Of a stretch of DNA of 64,000 nt, positions 34,067 through 43,393 are shown piece after piece. Source of the stretch: Nannochloropsis salina CCMP1776 (lineage: Eukaryota; Sar; Eustigmatophyceae; Eustigmatales; Monodopsidaceae); contig SDOX01000002.1 in the NCBI GenBank assembly GCA_004565275.1, forward strand, positions 566,884 to 630,883, in the 5' to 3' direction. Numbering within the stretch: the first letter of the stretch is position 1; each line of letters begins with the position of its first letter. The position numbers and the translations under genes are program-made. The notes beneath the pieces are model-generated. The model made no database searches, had not been told where the DNA came from, and saw nothing but the letters and a program-made list of their open reading frames with translations.

Positions 34067-36020
34067 ATGCTCTGCCAGCAGGTGTCGTGCCAGGAGCTCC
34101 AACCTGCCATCCGACTAGCTAGTGCACTAGATCTATTTCCGGGGTCGGACCCGCTAGCCGTTGCCAGCCTCGGCGATGACGGCAAGGGCCAAGGAGACAC
34201 TTTATTCACGCTGTCCACTGCGTTTCGTCTCCTTCGATACTCTCTTGTACAGGTAGGAAATTGGAATCTTCATGGGATAGCAAGCTTTCGCGCGGTAGGA
34301 TTCGCACTTAGGCTGTTTCCTTTGTTCACACGCGGTAGAAGACCATTACGACCGGAAACTCACGGAGTGGCGATTTGTGGCGGCCTTCTGCTTTCCCTAT
34401 GCTGGCATTGTACGCAAGCATCTATGCCGGCACTTCCACTTGAGCTCCTTATTCCTGCTGGTCTTTCCTTTGTGCTACTATTGGCCGCAGAGGCTTTGCA
34501 GAGGCTTGTTCGCATTGAGTCGCACCCCTGGCACCCCCTTCTCAATTATGCTCGAATTTGCAAGTATGTCTTGTCATGGTACATGATAAGTATTGGCTTT
34601 ACTTTGTGTAATAAATGGATATTCCGCTACTGGCATGGGAGCGGATTTCCTTATCCCCTTCTCGTTACAAGCGTGCATATGATAACGAAAGTTTTTTTAA
34701 CTCGACTTGTCGATCGATGCCGCCGCGCGGAGCACCGTGTTCGACCACTACCCTGGACTTTGTACTGGAAGGGCCCCGTGTCGATTGGAATATGTACAGG
34801 GTTGGATATATCTTTCAGCAACCTGAGTTTTTTGTTCATTAGTGTGACATTTTACACCATTTTGAAGTCAGGAGCCATCCTGTGGATTCTGGTTTGGGCT
34901 GTGATTATGCGTTTGGAACCTTTGACTTGGGAGATAGTATCTATATGTGCCGCGGTAAGCTTTGGAGTGGGCCTCGCTTCTTATGGAGAGACCGCTTTCA
35001 ATTTGGCTGGCTTCGTGCTAGTGACTCTGGCCTGTGCGTCCTCCGGGCTGCGCTGGGCTTTAACCCAACTTATGCTGGAAGGCGAATTAAATGGCAGAGA
35101 TGACTCGATGTATCGATCCGCTTTGATCGGCCAATCGAGTAGTGGAAGAAATGATGTCGATGGAACAGGGGGAAACGCTGACAGCGATTGCAACATTCAA
35201 GGGCGTCCTGATCCTCGCGACTGCGAGCGCCATCGATGTAACACTGCCAGGGATCCCCCTCTGGTAGATCACGCGCACACTCCCGTCAATGGTTCAGAGG
35301 CGCACTCTGTCTCGGTTCAACATCCAAAGGCTTTTGAGATTTTATACCACATAACGCCTGCAAGTGCGATCATTTGTGTCGCAGCTTTTCTAGTTGTAGA
35401 ATGGAAGTCTTGCGTCCAATCTCACGTTTTCAAGGACTTAGCCTTACTTTTTCAGCTTCTGGCCATCCTACTAGCGGGAGGTCTCATATCTTTTCTGCTG
35501 GTACTTACGGAGGTGAAGCTTGTGAAAATCAGCTCCAGTTTGACCATGAGCATGTTTGGTGCATTGAAAGAGGTGCGTCACTTTCCATATGTCCTCTCAA
35601 GAAGTACGCAGGACTCCAAAGGACTGCAAGTTGTTTTACCTTCCAAAATTTTGTCTTCGATATATCTACGTACGCTTACGACAGGTAATCACAGTAGCTA
35701 TCTCGATGGTTGTCTTCCACGACGACGTCTCACTTCTGAATGTCTTTGGACTGTTTGTTGCCATCCTCGGAGCCATCTGTTATAAGCGCTACAAAGAAAA
35801 AGTCAGCTCGGCAGGTTCTTCTAACGTGGCATTCGGGCGCAACCATGGTGGGAGAGAGCAGCTTCAAGGATGCTCAGCATATTTACCTACCACATCTAGA
35901 GCTTTCAGTATCGAAGACGACTCGTCAGAGGACGGCGAGGAAATATTGCAAGCTGTAGGAGGGCGAGGGATGGATAGAGAAATGGAAATGTTCAATTTTA
36001 ACCGAGCTGAATTGGCTTAA
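34067..36020 (+). CDS. Triose-phosphate/nucleotide-sugar transporter family (TPT, DMT superfamily) membrane protein (two exons)
   Basis: Exon 1 is 34067-35572 and exon 2 is 35685-36020 (112-bp intron GTGCGT...CGACAG, phase 0), giving 613 residues. The TPT-type core has about ten membrane helices, beginning around residue 160 (YVLSWYMISIGFTLCNKW). It includes SFLFISVTFYTILKSGAILW (the conserved TPT/KT block) and VITVAISMVVFHDD just after the splice junction. A hydrophilic loop of about 75 residues (about 345-415) interrupts the core before ILYHITPASAIICV. The N-terminal 100 residues are extra and contain further hydrophobic segments. Such proteins (human SLC35C2-like) sit in Golgi/ER membranes; substrate is not determinable here. 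Confidence 0.88.
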
Positions 36021-36226
36021 ATTTTGTGCACATGAAAATTCACATGCATAATCTCGAAAGAAATTTGTAAATGGTGAAAAAGTATGACGGAAAGTAAGCC
36101 AATACTTGGTGAATGTCGCGACAGCTAATTTTGAAGGAAATGTTTTTTTGGGTATGTTGACCATTTTCAAACTAAGCTCTAAAGTGACACTGTCTTTCAT
36201 TATTAATTTGCATATTTGTACTTCGC
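36021..36226. other. Convergent 3' flanks
   Basis: 206-bp AT-rich spacer between the transporter (+) and the TPR gene (-). Nothing is encoded. Confidence 0.4.
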
Positions 36227-38908
36227 TCATATTGAATGCAACTCCCCTAACTCCGCGTTATCAAATGAAGAGACGGCTTCCCGTTGCTTTGTAAATTCGA
36301 AGTCATGGCCAAAAACTGCCTGACTCGCCTCGCGAACCATTCTAGCGCCTTCAGCATTACCAGAATAGAGTTCCATAAGGCCTAAGACCACATAGGCTTG
36401 AGGATGATGCGGATCGAGCGAAATGGCTCGCTGATAAAGGGACCTAGCTTTGTCCGTGTTGCCTTGCCGACGCTCAAAGTCTCCATATACCCGAAAAAGT
36501 GGAGCATGGTCAGGGGCCTGCTTCAAACCCATCTCAAACACACGTCGGGCTTCGTCTACATTTCCACATTTCTCCTCTATATAGCCGTAAATGCTCCAAC
36601 AAGCACCGTGCCTCGAATCTACTCGCAGACCCTCCTTGATCATTTCTTTTCCCTTCTCGTAATCAGCAAGCTTCACCTCCAGAACGGCCCAGGCCTGGAA
36701 AAGCATGACATGACCAGGATCACGGCGGATGCCCTCCGCGAACAAACTCCGCGCCACGTCCCAGTTTTCTTCATGAAATTCGAGCACACCGTAAGCCTGC
36801 CATAGCGCCCCATAATCCGGATTCGCTTTCAAACCCAGCCGGAAAAGGTCGCGGGCAGTGTTGACATTCCCTTGTCTATGCTCCATAACCGCCCAAGCCT
36901 GCCAGGCTTGGTGATGGAGACGATCACATTCGACGCCTCCCTTGAAGAGACCCCGGGCTGAGTCCACCTCGCCTCTCTTCTCTGCTGCTAGACCTGCTCC
37001 CACCAAGAGCTGGGAGTTGCGTGGGTATTTGTCCGTGGCTTCTTTGAATACCCTCCATGCATCCTCTATCTTACCAAGTTTCATCTCCAGCATGCCTAGT
37101 GAATGGTATAAGAACCCCACATTCTTCCCCAGCTTGTTTTCGGAAAGTCCTCTTTGTAGCAAGGATCTGGCCTGAGCGTAATTCCGCTGCTTTAGAGAGA
37201 GCATGGCCCACCCATTTAAAACCGAGGGCATATCAGGACAATGTGCCTCGACTCCCATCCGGAACACTTCTTGAGCCCCTGTCAGATTTCCAATTTTCTC
37301 CTCCATTCGACCGTAAGCGTTGTAGAGGGGGCCATGCGACGGATCTGCAGCCATACCTAGCATAAATAGCTTACGCGCGCGCATTATTTGAACTTGCCGC
37401 ATAGGTCCGCGCATATCGTGTGCTAAGCGCTCCTCCATAATCGCCCACGCATTATATGTCACCACATGTGGGCGAATGGCAGCGCTTTGCGAGAAGCATT
37501 CGCGAGCTTTCTCATGATGGCCTAGCTTTACTTCTAATGTGCCAAGAGTCTGCAGCAACGAGAAATCGTCGGGAAAAAGCACACAGGCCTCGGACAATAA
37601 TTTGATAGCGGTCTCCAGGTTTCCCGCTTTCGCTTCAACAGAAGCCCAAGTGTTGAAGAGAGAACCTCCTGCCCCCCCTTGATGCTTGGATTGCTGTAGG
37701 ATATCAACCGCTCGCTCTTTGTTACCTTTTTTCATCTCTAAATGTGCCAAAGCGACAGTGGCATCAGTAAAGTCAGGGCCACCCTCTTCCATAGCACGCA
37801 ACAGTAATTCTGTCGCTTTTTCCCAGTCACCAAAGTTTTCCTCCTCCAGCTTAGCCCAGGCCACCAATAACTTGTGCGTGTTCTGTGCGCACAGACGCAA
37901 AGCTTCTTCAAAAATTTGACGAGCCATCTCAACATGACCGGTTTCGACCTCCAGTTCTGCCAGAGCCATGTAAACCTGGGCCCATGGGCCGTACAGCCGT
38001 AGTGAGTCCATATACAATGTCCGCGCTTTGTCGTGATCGGCCCGTTTCCGCTCCAGTTGGCCCCATGCATGTGCTATATATGGATTCCCAGGATCTTGTG
38101 CCATGCCTTTCTCGAAAAGCTCACATGCTTTCTCGAGATCGCCAGCTTTGTGCTCTAACATAGCCCATGACTGTAGCAGGTGAACACTCTCTGGGCATTC
38201 GGAAACTCCCTGCGCAAAGTACGACCTTGCCTCTTCTTGTCGTCCCCGACGGCTAGCAAGCTGTGCCAATTGAAGCCAACTGCGTCCATCTTTTCTGTCC
38301 ATTGTCAAGCAACGTCTAAAAAGCTCCTCCGCTTTCTCCAATCGGCCACTACGTGCCTCGCGCTGAGCTTCTTGATAGACTCGGACTACAAGGCCTTTAC
38401 GCTGGTGATACTTCGTGCTCGAATGCATCCGCGACGTTCCATATTGCTGCTCATGGCCCTTCTTTGCCCCCACGGCCGTGAGGCCGGCTACAATCCTTCC
38501 CTCTTCTTTTGGTTTCCGCCGCTGCCTGTGCGACTGCTCTGGCGGCTTCGGCTGGTGTTGGTGTTTGTGGTGATGCTGCTGGGGTTGTCCATTCTGCCGC
38601 TGTGGATCTTGTACAATTGGTGATATATTGTCTGCTACTTCAGGCACTACATTCATGTGAGGTGCAGAGGCTGTTGTCTCCCCCAGCACCATGCGGCATA
38701 AGAGCTTATTTTGATGCAATGGAGTGCTTGTCAACCGAGGCATCGTGATACCAACAACTGCTTCATTTGTTACTGGAAAAAAATTCCGCGCCAGAAAAGC
38801 CTCTACAACTCTCATGCTTGATTGCAGTTGAATCAGACTGCAAAGGACTAATATTGGCCATAAAGACGCTGCGACTTGGGCCATGGAGCTGCGACGCCGC
38901 AGCATCAT
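36227..38908 (-). CDS. Mbb1/HCF107-like HAT/TPR-repeat plastid RNA-processing factor
   Basis: Single exon of 893 residues from the ATG at 38908. Residues 1-42 hold a signal-peptide-like helix (SLWPILVLCSLIQLQ) then VVEAFLARNFF, a heterokont EAF|LA plastid cleavage motif. A Gln/His/Pro-rich linker (about 90-150) follows. From about 175 to 865 there are roughly 19 tandem 34-residue helical repeats with W-x-x-L/W-A and E.K.GN..KAR patterns (for example LLQSWAMLEHKAGDLEKAC), the RNA-binding HAT/TPR type of Mbb1 and HCF107. In green lineages these stabilise the 5' ends of psbB/psbH transcripts. The target RNA here is inferred from family only. The C-terminus is short and polar. Confidence 0.9.
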   Translation of the reverse strand: MMLRRRSSMAQVAASLWPILVLCSLIQLQSSMRVVEAFLARNFFPVTNEAVVGITMPRLTSTPLHQNKLLCRMVLGETTASAPHMNVVPEVADNISPIVQDPQRQNGQPQQHHHKHQHQPKPPEQSHRQRRKPKEEGRIVAGLTAVGAKKGHEQQYGTSRMHSSTKYHQRKGLVVRVYQEAQREARSGRLEKAEELFRRCLTMDRKDGRSWLQLAQLASRRGRQEEARSYFAQGVSECPESVHLLQSWAMLEHKAGDLEKACELFEKGMAQDPGNPYIAHAWGQLERKRADHDKARTLYMDSLRLYGPWAQVYMALAELEVETGHVEMARQIFEEALRLCAQNTHKLLVAWAKLEEENFGDWEKATELLLRAMEEGGPDFTDATVALAHLEMKKGNKERAVDILQQSKHQGGAGGSLFNTWASVEAKAGNLETAIKLLSEACVLFPDDFSLLQTLGTLEVKLGHHEKARECFSQSAAIRPHVVTYNAWAIMEERLAHDMRGPMRQVQIMRARKLFMLGMAADPSHGPLYNAYGRMEEKIGNLTGAQEVFRMGVEAHCPDMPSVLNGWAMLSLKQRNYAQARSLLQRGLSENKLGKNVGFLYHSLGMLEMKLGKIEDAWRVFKEATDKYPRNSQLLVGAGLAAEKRGEVDSARGLFKGGVECDRLHHQAWQAWAVMEHRQGNVNTARDLFRLGLKANPDYGALWQAYGVLEFHEENWDVARSLFAEGIRRDPGHVMLFQAWAVLEVKLADYEKGKEMIKEGLRVDSRHGACWSIYGYIEEKCGNVDEARRVFEMGLKQAPDHAPLFRVYGDFERRQGNTDKARSLYQRAISLDPHHPQAYVVLGLMELYSGNAEGARMVREASQAVFGHDFEFTKQREAVSSFDNAELGELHSI

Positions 38909-40429
38909 GACTGTGCTCCTCTATCTGGGGGCTTCTCTGAATTCAGGCTTTCCGAACGTTTCGTATGTAGAATAAGGGTGTCACCTGCGACAGAGTATTC
39001 AAGAAGGTGCCAAAATTTAAATGTTGACCTTGCGAACACCCGCATGAGAAAATTTTTAGTCGTGCGTCTCTGCCACCGGACTTAGATACGTACTCGCTCG
39101 CTGCTCGCCCCGCTAAGTATCCTCGCCCGCGGGGTGCCGAGACAGAATGGGTACGTTCCGTAGACGGCCTTGTTCAAAGAGGCGGTAACAAGGAAGCAAT
39201 TTTGTTTTAAGAAACAAAGAATGGATTGTAACATTTTCTACTGCTCTGGTGTCGTGCCTCCGACGCCATGGCTGCGGCTTCATTCGTGAAATATTTTACA
39301 TCCTGCTCTGGGGACGCCTTTCTTCCCCGACAGTACCGTGAATCAGCTTGTAGAGCACATCCTTGCAACGTTCGTAGGGGATACTTACTCAACATTAAGC
39401 TGAGCTAGAATATCTTCCTAATAATTTTCTGCAAGAAAAAAACTAAAACTCCAATTAAAGGAATACGATGAATTTTCGGCATTATTGCGGATTATGCTCC
39501 TGCTAAAGCCAAATTGGTTGAACCAGGTAAAGTATACTGCTTTTCAGTGTATTTATAAGGTATTCATTTTCGAGAAAAGGATGCGCACGCTGAAGAAAAT
39601 TCAGGAGATGTTGGTTTTCTCTCTCTGCCTTGGGTATCACCATCTTTCTTTCTCCCTTCTTTCAAAAAGTCTAATCAGTTGTAAAAGAATGTGTCTTCAA
39701 TCCGCACCGCCTGTAAGTACATACAGGCTACGCCAAAATATGCAGCACAGCACCGCTCCACCTGCTTTGAGTAGTTTTTGGAAGGAACGGAAACTTTGGG
39801 ATACAGTGAAGTTTTGTCGAGTCAGGGTATAGATATGACGTAGGGTATAAAGCGCACTTGCAGAGCTTGTTCGACGCCGGAGGTGAGAGACAATGTGTAA
39901 TAAGTCTTAAGAGAAGAATGAGTGGACCACAGTACATGCTGTCAAATGTTAGATGCCTGGGGCTCAGAAGCTAGGTATTTAAATAGCAACGCTGTCTTCT
40001 GATGCTTTCTTCTTCAAATCTATGGGGTCTGGCATGCGCTTTCGTCAAGCAGAACCTCAAGCACCCCCTTTCTATGTCATCTGCGCTCGCTCACATTTTT
40101 ATGCTCGTAGAATCCAAGCACCCGTATAATGTGTTCGTGTGGATTGATGTTCGTCGAAACTAGATGCGTATGTATAAAGAATGTGTGCGTTCTCCTCCTC
40201 CGACAGGACATATATTCCTTTCCCCCTGAATCCTCCCTTATTTCCCCTTTCGTCATGCAGTTGCACATCTCATCCCATTACGGCACCTTACTCAGTCGTA
40301 CTGCGACCGTCGAACCCCCGCTTTCGCATGCGAATATCCTCTCCACTCCCGACAAAGCACGCCATCCAATTTGTTTTACTCCATTGGAGGACGAGATGTT
40401 CGAAGACCATTTCTGAGCAGCTTAGCAGC
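38909..40429. other. 1.5-kb intergenic stretch between two minus-strand genes
   Basis: It contains the promoter of the Mbb1-like gene near 38910-39200 and the 3' flank of the S1 gene. Short frames (for example 39485-39832 +) lack domains. I looked for tRNA boxes and stem-loop RNA and saw none. Confidence 0.5.
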
Positions 40430-42343
40430 TTATTTCACAAGAGCTAAGGGGTCGTCGTTGACCAGTTTTTCCAGTTCTTCCATGAGCTCCACTTGCTGCA
40501 CAGCCGATAGCTTCTTAGAAAAATAGATGGGCATGCGTGGCTTGGCAAGTATGGCATCAGACTGGGTTGGCACCACTTGTTTCATCATCAATGCCGTGTT
40601 CTTCCTCTTGGACGGAACCATGCTCACGGTCAGGTACTCTCGCTCCTCCGCCTCCTCCTCAGCCCATTCTTCGGTTACGTTCCGGCGCGTGCCCTGCGCC
40701 TTTCGAATCAAGGCCTTCAGCTCGTCCTCGCTAAGCTGTGGGATTTGCGTATCGTATTGCTTTGTGAATGTGCCAGAAATCGCGTCATCAGCTTCGTCGT
40801 CCTCGGGAAAATACGCCTCGCCACCGTATTTAAAACCCTCGTCCGCGTCCTCCTCGTCTTCCGCCATCAAGCCTTTCTCTTTCTTGTAAGCTGGGCTGCG
40901 GAAGGCGTTGATGGAGCTCATGCTGAACTCCTCATCATCCTCCTCCGGTTCTTCACCAAAAAGAGCCTCGGGACCGCCCACCTCTTCCTCTGCCATTCCA
41001 TCTCCCCCATCTTCAAAACCTTTGAACGCAAAAGCCGCCTCCCAGTCTGCGTCGTCATCAGGGCCCTCGAACACGTCAGGCAGCTCCGACGCGTAAAGCC
41101 CCGACCGGGCGGCGATGACCGCCAGCTCATCGTTTTCCTCTTTATTCAAGGCAAAACGCGTTCGCTTGCCACGGAGCAGCGGCAAATTGGAAAGCGTGAT
41201 GCGATTGCGCTCTGTGTCAACGTCCGTGATCCGCACCTGCACACGCTGGCCAGACTCCAGCTTGCCGTCCATGTCTCCTGTGGGCAGCAGACCGTCGAGG
41301 TCGGCATCATCCAGCCGGATGAAGGCCCCATAAGCTTGTACCGAAGCAACAGTCCCGCTCAGAAATTTCTTGGGGTCATAATGTTCGAAAGCGCTGACGT
41401 CCTTGTCTCCCACTGGTGCGTCACGCAAGGCATCGCCTTCACCTTGATCGTCCTCCTCGTCTGATGGATCTGCATCGTCCCGATCCGCTGGACGCCTCTT
41501 CGATGTGCGTTTGGTAGGACGCGGAGCATTTGCCTCGGCCTCAGTTTTCATAGTAAGGGCGATTTGGCGCTTGTCCGCATCCACACTTAGCACGCGTACA
41601 GTCACGGAGTCACCCACTGCAGCGAGATCTGACGGGCTTGAAACAAAGGTCGAAGACATTTGTGAAATATGCACCAGCCCATCGCTCTCTGCACCGATGT
41701 CCACAAATATTCCAAATTCTTTGATACCCTTGACCTTGCCCGTAAACTCCGCGCCTGCGGTCAAGTCAGCCAGGGGCACACGCTTCTCACGAGGCTTCTT
41801 CTCATCTTTTAACGTTGCACTGCTATCATTCTCTGGCTCGGGAGTTTGGCTTTCTATCGTCAGCTCCGCCACAGGAGTGGCTAGCTCGCTTACTCCAGGC
41901 TCCTCGCCCATCCAAAGTGGCCAGATCTGCGACCTGCGCCGGGTATTGCGGCCCTCAACCGTGATACAATGGATCTTTTTCGGGTGGTTACAGGAGGAAA
42001 CTGACAGAAAATGAGGCCGCTGCTTGTTGCAACCCACTATGAACGCTTGTTGGTCGCGGTCGGCTGAAATATATGGAGAGAGATGCGGGAAAAAGTAAGA
42101 AATTTAAACGCACGAAGTCTTGTGTATCCATGTCACATTTGTAAATTGGCCGAAGGGCCTTCATATCCTGCGAAAGTGACAACAGTCATCCCTTTTTTCC
42201 ACGCCACGCTTTCTGGCCATGAATTTATACCACAACTGAACCCTCTTAATGACTGTTGTAAATAGATGCTCACCTCCCAAAAAGCCAGCCAACACCTGTG
42301 GGATCACCAGTGGTAAGGATACTAATATGCTAGCTGAGCGCAT
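40430..42343 (-). CDS. Plastid-targeted protein with two S1 RNA-binding domains (two exons)
   Basis: Exon 1 is 42343-42274 and exon 2 is 42063-40430 (210-bp intron GTGAGC...TTTCAG), giving 567 residues. Exon 1 alone encodes the signal peptide (MRSASILVSLPLVIPQV) and the AGF|LG plastid cleavage motif; the split codon gives Ala before DRDQQAF. S1 domain 1 is about 124-197 (GKVKGIKEFGIFVDIGAESD, LVHISQM) and S1 domain 2 about 254-317 (GTVASVQAYGAFIRLDDADL). A very acidic region and a helical C-terminus (MEELEKLVNDDP) follow. The tandem S1 module resembles that of plastid EF-Ts/PSRP-7 precursors, but the EF-Ts domain is absent. Probably a ribosome- or mRNA-associated plastid factor. Confidence 0.88.
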
Positions 42344-43393
42344 GGTCAATTAAATCTGATACCACTCCCTGTAGATATATAAAGAGACATGCTCGATATG
42401 AGTGAGTCAAATGGTCAAGTTTTTCGTTTGAAAGGACGAGCCGAAACACGCAAGGCAAGCTTGGTGAGCATTCACAAGGAGTGGCTGAAAAGATCAGTTG
42501 TGGTGGCGTGTTGGACCCGCATCAACACACTTTCTAGCAACACATTTAGAAACTTCTTCTCAGTATGGAAAAGGTAATGTGTGCCTTCCAATTGAGGTTT
42601 CAGTAGTTATGCACAGGTTTGGACAACATGACTTCACAGGGAAATGCACAGACAGTCGTCACTGTCGGGCAATGTGCAACCTCGCTCCTGCAGCCACGAG
42701 GGAGCGGAGCGAGCCACGAGGCAGCCCCCGAATTGAGTTGCGAACTCGTGTCATGCTCGCAGCAGCTATACTCCCACACCGCTCCCCAATAGCTTGCTGG
42801 TCGGCCACATGAGTACGGGGAAGCGGAAGGAGGAAGTGAACGTGGGAAGCGTGGTAGTGGGTGAGGGGCGAGGGCATGGCTGCCACAAACTCGGGAGAGG
42901 CGGGCCCAGAACGTGCCAGCGCCATGACCGTTTCCGCCACTTTCCCTTCAAGCTCCCTTTGCTTTTCGACGCGACCTTGCTTACTTCCCGGCACGCTCCT
43001 GAATCCACATTTCGCCCGTGAGAATCATTCGAGCGGGTTGAGACAATGTCTACTCTGTTATTTACTCGCGTAAGTTGTGCATGAAAGCTAGCAACAAGGC
43101 CCATTTGTCTCCTGTAAGCGTTTTCAGCATTCTTAGGGAAGACGAAAACTGCTCATATAGTAAAGTACACCCACCCACTGGCAGCATTAAGCCTACTTCA
43201 GCATCGATTGCGATTGGTGGAAACTTATTTTGATCAGCCCACCTCGTTATTGATGATCATGGTCAATGCACAATTTTTTCTCGCCTTGCCACTCCTTCGC
43301 AAGACCTTCCTTGCTATTAATTGCATGGCGGAGAGGCATCCATTCTCATAGTAATTTGCCCAATGTCTTCTCTCTAGGGCTGTTTACATCAAT
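42344..43393. other. 1-kb divergent intergenic region
   Basis: It separates the S1 gene (-) and the OCRL-like gene (+). Overlapping frames at 42659-43104 on the minus strand and 42389-42577 on the plus strand have no features I trust. An acceptor-like TCTCTCTAG ending near 43378 precedes the OCRL ATG by 15 bp, suggesting a possible 5'-UTR intron. A short CCACGAGG direct repeat is at 42700-42722. Confidence 0.4.

Noticed and set aside
40577-41464. 295-codon plus-strand frame inside the S1 gene
   Set aside because: It is antisense to well-supported S1 domains and has no domain of its own.
42659-43104. Possible minus-strand gene upstream of OCRL
   Set aside because: Arg/Ser/Pro-rich frames in a GC-rich patch, no family resemblance and no consistent splice pair.
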